Assembly (NCBI RefSeq): GCF_018070345.1
Contig: NZ_JAGPXX010000027.1
Coordinates: 22,843 to 86,842, forward strand
Reading direction: 5' to 3'
Length of the DNA: 64,000 nt
Origin: Streptomyces sp. F63
GTDB taxonomy: Bacteria; Actinomycetota; Actinomycetes; Streptomycetales; Streptomycetaceae
The position numbers were made by a program, and so were the translations under genes. The notes below the pieces were generated by a model, which was given only the letters and a program-made list of their open reading frames with translations, was not told the origin of the DNA and ran no database searches. Positions 61,367 through 64,000 of this stretch are shown here, piece by piece (within the stretch, counting starts at the first letter, position 1; every line of letters begins with the position of its first letter).

Positions 61367-63001
61367 ATGCGCAGTGGCGCGAAGGCCGCCGTCATCGGCG
61401 GTGTGTTCACCGCGATGGTGGGGGCCGCGGGATACGGCGTGTACGGCCTGACGTCCGGCGACGCCGGCGGGGACGGCGGCACGACGACCACAGCCGCCGG
61501 GCCGGAGGTGAAGACCGGCCCGCCCAGCGCGGAGGAGATACGCGAGGCCTCCGAGGGATTCCTCACCGCTTGGGCCGCCGGTGAGCCGGAGAAGGCCGCG
61601 GAGTTCACGGACGACAGCACGGCCGCCGCCGCGGCCCTGACCGGCTACCGCGACGACGCGGCCGTCGAGAAGGTCACCCTGCGGTCCGGCGCGGCCACCG
61701 GCGCGGAGGTCCCGTTCGGGGTCACGGCGCAGGTGGTGCACGGGAAGGAGCGGGCGACCGTCTCCTACGACTCCTCGCTGACCGTCACACGGGACAAGAC
61801 CACCGGCAAGGCGCTGGTCCGCTGGGAGCCGTCCGTCGTCCACCCGGAGCTCGGGGAGGGCGACACCCTCGTCACCGGCGAGTCCAAGGCTCCACCGATC
61901 AAGGCCCTCGACCGCGACGGCGAGGAGCTGACCAAGGAGGACCACCCCCAGCTCGCCGGGGTGCTGGCCAGCTTGCGCGAACGATACGGCGACAAGGCCG
62001 GCGGCAAGCCCGGCGTCGAGCTGGCCGTACAGCGCGAGAAGGGCGACGAGCAGCCCGACAAGACGCTGAAGGTCCTGGCCGAGGGCGTACCGGGCGAGCT
62101 GCGGACGACCATCGACGCCGGCCTCCAGAGCGCCGCCGAGAAGGCGGTGGCCAACCGCTCCAAGGCGGCGGCCGTGGCGGTCAAGCCCAGCACCGGTGAG
62201 ATCCTGGCGATCGCCAACTCCCCGGCGGACGGCTTCAACGTCGCGCTGCGGGGTTCGCTGGCGCCCGGCTCCACGATGAAGGTCGTGACCTCCGCGATGC
62301 TGCTGGAGAAGGGCCTGGCGTCCCCGTCGAAGGAACACCCGTGCCCCAAGTACTCCTCGTACGGCGGCTGGAAGTTCCAGAACCTCGACAAGTTCGAGAT
62401 CAAGGGCGGCACCTTCGCGCAGAGTTTCGCCGCCTCCTGCAACACGGCCTTCATCTCACAGGCCCAGGAACTGTCCGGTGACGACCTCGGCAAGACGGCC
62501 CGGGATCTCTTCGGCATCGGTCTCGACTGGCAGACCGGCGTGGTGACCTTCGACGGCGCCGTGCCCACCATGAAGGACGCACCGATGGCCGCCTCTCTCA
62601 TCGGCCAGGGCGGCGTCCGGATGAACCCGCTGACCATGGCGTCCGTCTCGGCGACGGTGAAGTCGGGGGTCTTCCGGCAGCCGGTGCTCGTCCCGGTGTC
62701 GGTCGACAACCGGACGATCGCCAAGGCACCGCGCACCATGTCGGCCGGCACGGCGGACGCGCTGCGCGGCCTGATGCGGCTCACCGCGACCTCCGGCACG
62801 GCGGCGGAGGCCATGGCGGGGCTCGGCGGTGACATCGGGGGGAAGACCGGTTCGGCGGAGGTCGACGGCCAGAAGAAGCCCAACGGCTGGTTCACGGCGT
62901 ACCGGAACGACGTCGCGGCGGCGGCGGTCGTCCCGGCGGCGGGCCACGGCGGCAAGACGGCGGGGCCGATCGTCGCCGAGATCCTCCGCGCCGGCGGCTG
63001 A
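61367..63001 (+). CDS. Penicillin-binding transpeptidase with MecA_N-like domain
   Basis: 544 aa from ATG 61367, GGGGG 8-12 nt upstream. A single N-terminal TM/signal (AAVIGGVFTAMVGAAGYGVYG) anchors it outside. An NTF2-like MecA N-terminal domain (SAEEIREASEGFLTAWAAGE) and a dimerisation segment (GELRTTIDAGLQSAAEKAV) follow. The transpeptidase has S302-T-M-K305 (SxxK), S357-C-N359 (SxN) and K493-T-G (KTGSAEV). All three catalytic motifs are intact. It crosslinks peptidoglycan. Streptomyces carry several such paralogues, often linked to sporulation or beta-lactam tolerance. A TAGAGT hexamer (61282-61287) may be its -10. Confidence 0.95.
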   Translation: MRSGAKAAVIGGVFTAMVGAAGYGVYGLTSGDAGGDGGTTTTAAGPEVKTGPPSAEEIREASEGFLTAWAAGEPEKAAEFTDDSTAAAAALTGYRDDAAVEKVTLRSGAATGAEVPFGVTAQVVHGKERATVSYDSSLTVTRDKTTGKALVRWEPSVVHPELGEGDTLVTGESKAPPIKALDRDGEELTKEDHPQLAGVLASLRERYGDKAGGKPGVELAVQREKGDEQPDKTLKVLAEGVPGELRTTIDAGLQSAAEKAVANRSKAAAVAVKPSTGEILAIANSPADGFNVALRGSLAPGSTMKVVTSAMLLEKGLASPSKEHPCPKYSSYGGWKFQNLDKFEIKGGTFAQSFAASCNTAFISQAQELSGDDLGKTARDLFGIGLDWQTGVVTFDGAVPTMKDAPMAASLIGQGGVRMNPLTMASVSATVKSGVFRQPVLVPVSVDNRTIAKAPRTMSAGTADALRGLMRLTATSGTAAEAMAGLGGDIGGKTGSAEVDGQKKPNGWFTAYRNDVAAAAVVPAAGHGGKTAGPIVAEILRAGG

Positions 63002-63785
63002 CCTCCGGAGCGGACCGCTGGGGGCACCGTCCACGACGGCGTATGCCCTGTGCGGCCGCGGGCCCGACTCGCGCGCCGCTCACAGCCGTAGCGGCCCTGG
63101 ACCGGGAGATGCCGGGGATGAGAGCTACTGCGGAGTGTGCGTGCTGTCGCGCGCAGACTCGTTCTCGAAATCCGTTGGTCCGGTGACGGGCTGAGGTTAC
63201 GGCGCCGGGGGGGCGGCGCGGTGGTGGTGGCGGATACGTCGCGGACTGCGGACGTCCTCCTGCCCGGGGTGACGGCATCCGTGTCGGGGGTTGGCCCGGG
63301 GTCGGTCGTCTGTCCGGGGCCTGACGTGCCCGGGGACGGTGGGAAAAGATGGCATGGCTGGTGTCGGTGGGGGTGCGCGGAAGCACACGCGCGCCAGTGC
63401 TCGTCGGCTGTCCCGCCGTCGTGGCGGGCTGTCGGTGGTGACGCTTGTGGTGGACGGCGGGGCTTCGCTTCTCCGCTCTCGACGGAGGCCGCTCGGAGCA
63501 CCGGCAGCGGATCGCGCACCATGACACCGTGGCCTGTCCGCCGCCGGTGTCCGTGCCGGCACGGAGGTGCGCACCTGGACTGCATCTCGCACTGCCTCCC
63601 GGGTGGGCCATGACCCGGCCTCCATTGAGGCAGCGCCCCACCAGCGTTCCAGTGACACGGACCGAAGGCCGCGCGGCGGTGCCTTGCCCCCCTGCGTCGC
63701 CCGGCGGGACACCCGTCCCTGCCGGGGTGGCAGACGAGCGCCCGGGCATGGGTGGGGGGCCCTCCGCGCGGTGACCGGCTGCCGG
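63002..63785. other. 784-bp region without a supportable gene
   Basis: Open frames exist on both strands, as expected at this G+C content. None has family motifs, a ribosome site or sensible composition. The boundary lies between the transpeptidase stop and the 3' end of an HNH gene. It could hold decayed sequence; I see nothing definite. Confidence 0.5.
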
Positions 63786-64000
63786 TTATCCGGTGGGGGT
63801 GTGGGGTGGGGTGGTGTAGGTGTGGCCGGTGGGTGCGGTCCAGTGGACCTCGCCGGTGTCGGGGTCGCGGTGGGCTTGCCATCGGGTGCGGTGTTTCAGT
63901 AGGTGGTGGCGTCGGCACAGGGGGATGAGGTTGCCGGGCTCGGTGGCTCCGCCCGCCGCCGGGTTGTGGTGGTTGAAGGGCTGGATGTGGTCCAGGTCGC
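63786..64000 (-). CDS. HNH endonuclease, 3' part only
   Basis: 71 codons are visible, running off the right edge and ending at TAA (63786-63788). The sequence shows a canonical HNH core: DLDHIQPFNHHN, then GATEPGNLIPLCRRHHLLKH, then RWQAHRDPDTGEVHWTAPTG and TYTTPP. This matches the C-terminal HNH domain of actinobacterial HNH/DUF222-type nucleases. The N-terminal part, start and any partner are outside the window. The upstream boundary is therefore unknown. Confidence 0.85.
   Translation of the reverse strand, partial: DLDHIQPFNHHNPAAGGATEPGNLIPLCRRHHLLKHRTRWQAHRDPDTGEVHWTAPTGHTYTTPPHTPTG

Noticed and set aside
63137..63613. Plus-strand frame in the right-hand gap
   Set aside because: Arg/Gly/Ser-rich translation without motif or ribosome site; not distinguishable from chance.

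Overview
The window looks like a chromosomal segment of a Streptomyces or very close relative. It is extremely G+C rich, codon third positions are almost all G or C, and many genes start with GTG. Starts are often 4-nt overlaps (ATGA/GTGA) or leaderless. The order mfd / tRNA-Gln / glmU-prs-rplY-pth / ppc / tam-tamR / galT-galE-galK / ispE-rsmA-rpf-like / tatD / rsmI / pmt is the conserved Streptomyces core order as I remember it from S. coelicolor. Only one TTA (bldA-type) codon was found in a called gene, in tam.

Layout. 1-7.1 kb: the 5' part of a P-type cation ATPase, mfd, and a VapB/VapC-like toxin-antitoxin pair. 7.3-13.6 kb: a small secreted protein, an FtsX/MacB-type ABC exporter pair and a 14-TM-type drug exporter. 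13.6-20.1 kb: an accessory locus of nucleic-acid-targeting polymorphic-toxin domains paired with SUKH immunity domains. It comprises a YwqJ-type deaminase with a separate SUKH-3 protein, a WHH-nuclease/SUKH fusion, and a deaminase/SUKH-4 fusion, followed by a DivIVA/Scy-like coiled-coil protein. 20.3-23.1 kb: an orphan histidine kinase, an HTH plus LAGLIDADG-like protein, and tRNA-Gln. 23.2-34.3 kb: housekeeping genes (glmU, prs, rplY, pth, ppc), a desaturase with its TetR regulator, and divergent tam/tamR.

34.3-42.3 kb: eight genes run in one direction with mostly overlapping ends. They encode an amino-acid-type ABC importer, enoyl-CoA hydratase, acyl-CoA ligase, thioesterase, amidohydrolase and a TetR regulator. 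The lead gene has a strong promoter, with an ATCGAT palindrome at the expected transcription start. This looks like an uptake-plus-CoA-catabolism unit for an unidentified acid or amide. 42.7-48.4 kb: two NarL-type regulators flank the galT-galE-galK operon; one has lost its phosphorylation residues. 48.7-63 kb: a PQQ-propeller membrane protein, an ABC-F ATPase, ispE, rsmA, a catalytically truncated RpfB-like protein, tatD, rsmI, a protein mannosyltransferase and a PBP2a-type transpeptidase. The right edge holds the 3' end of an HNH nuclease gene.

The most interesting parts are the toxin/SUKH array (13.6-18.6 kb) and the importer/CoA cluster (34.3-42.3 kb). No CRISPR array, insertion sequence or rRNA was seen.
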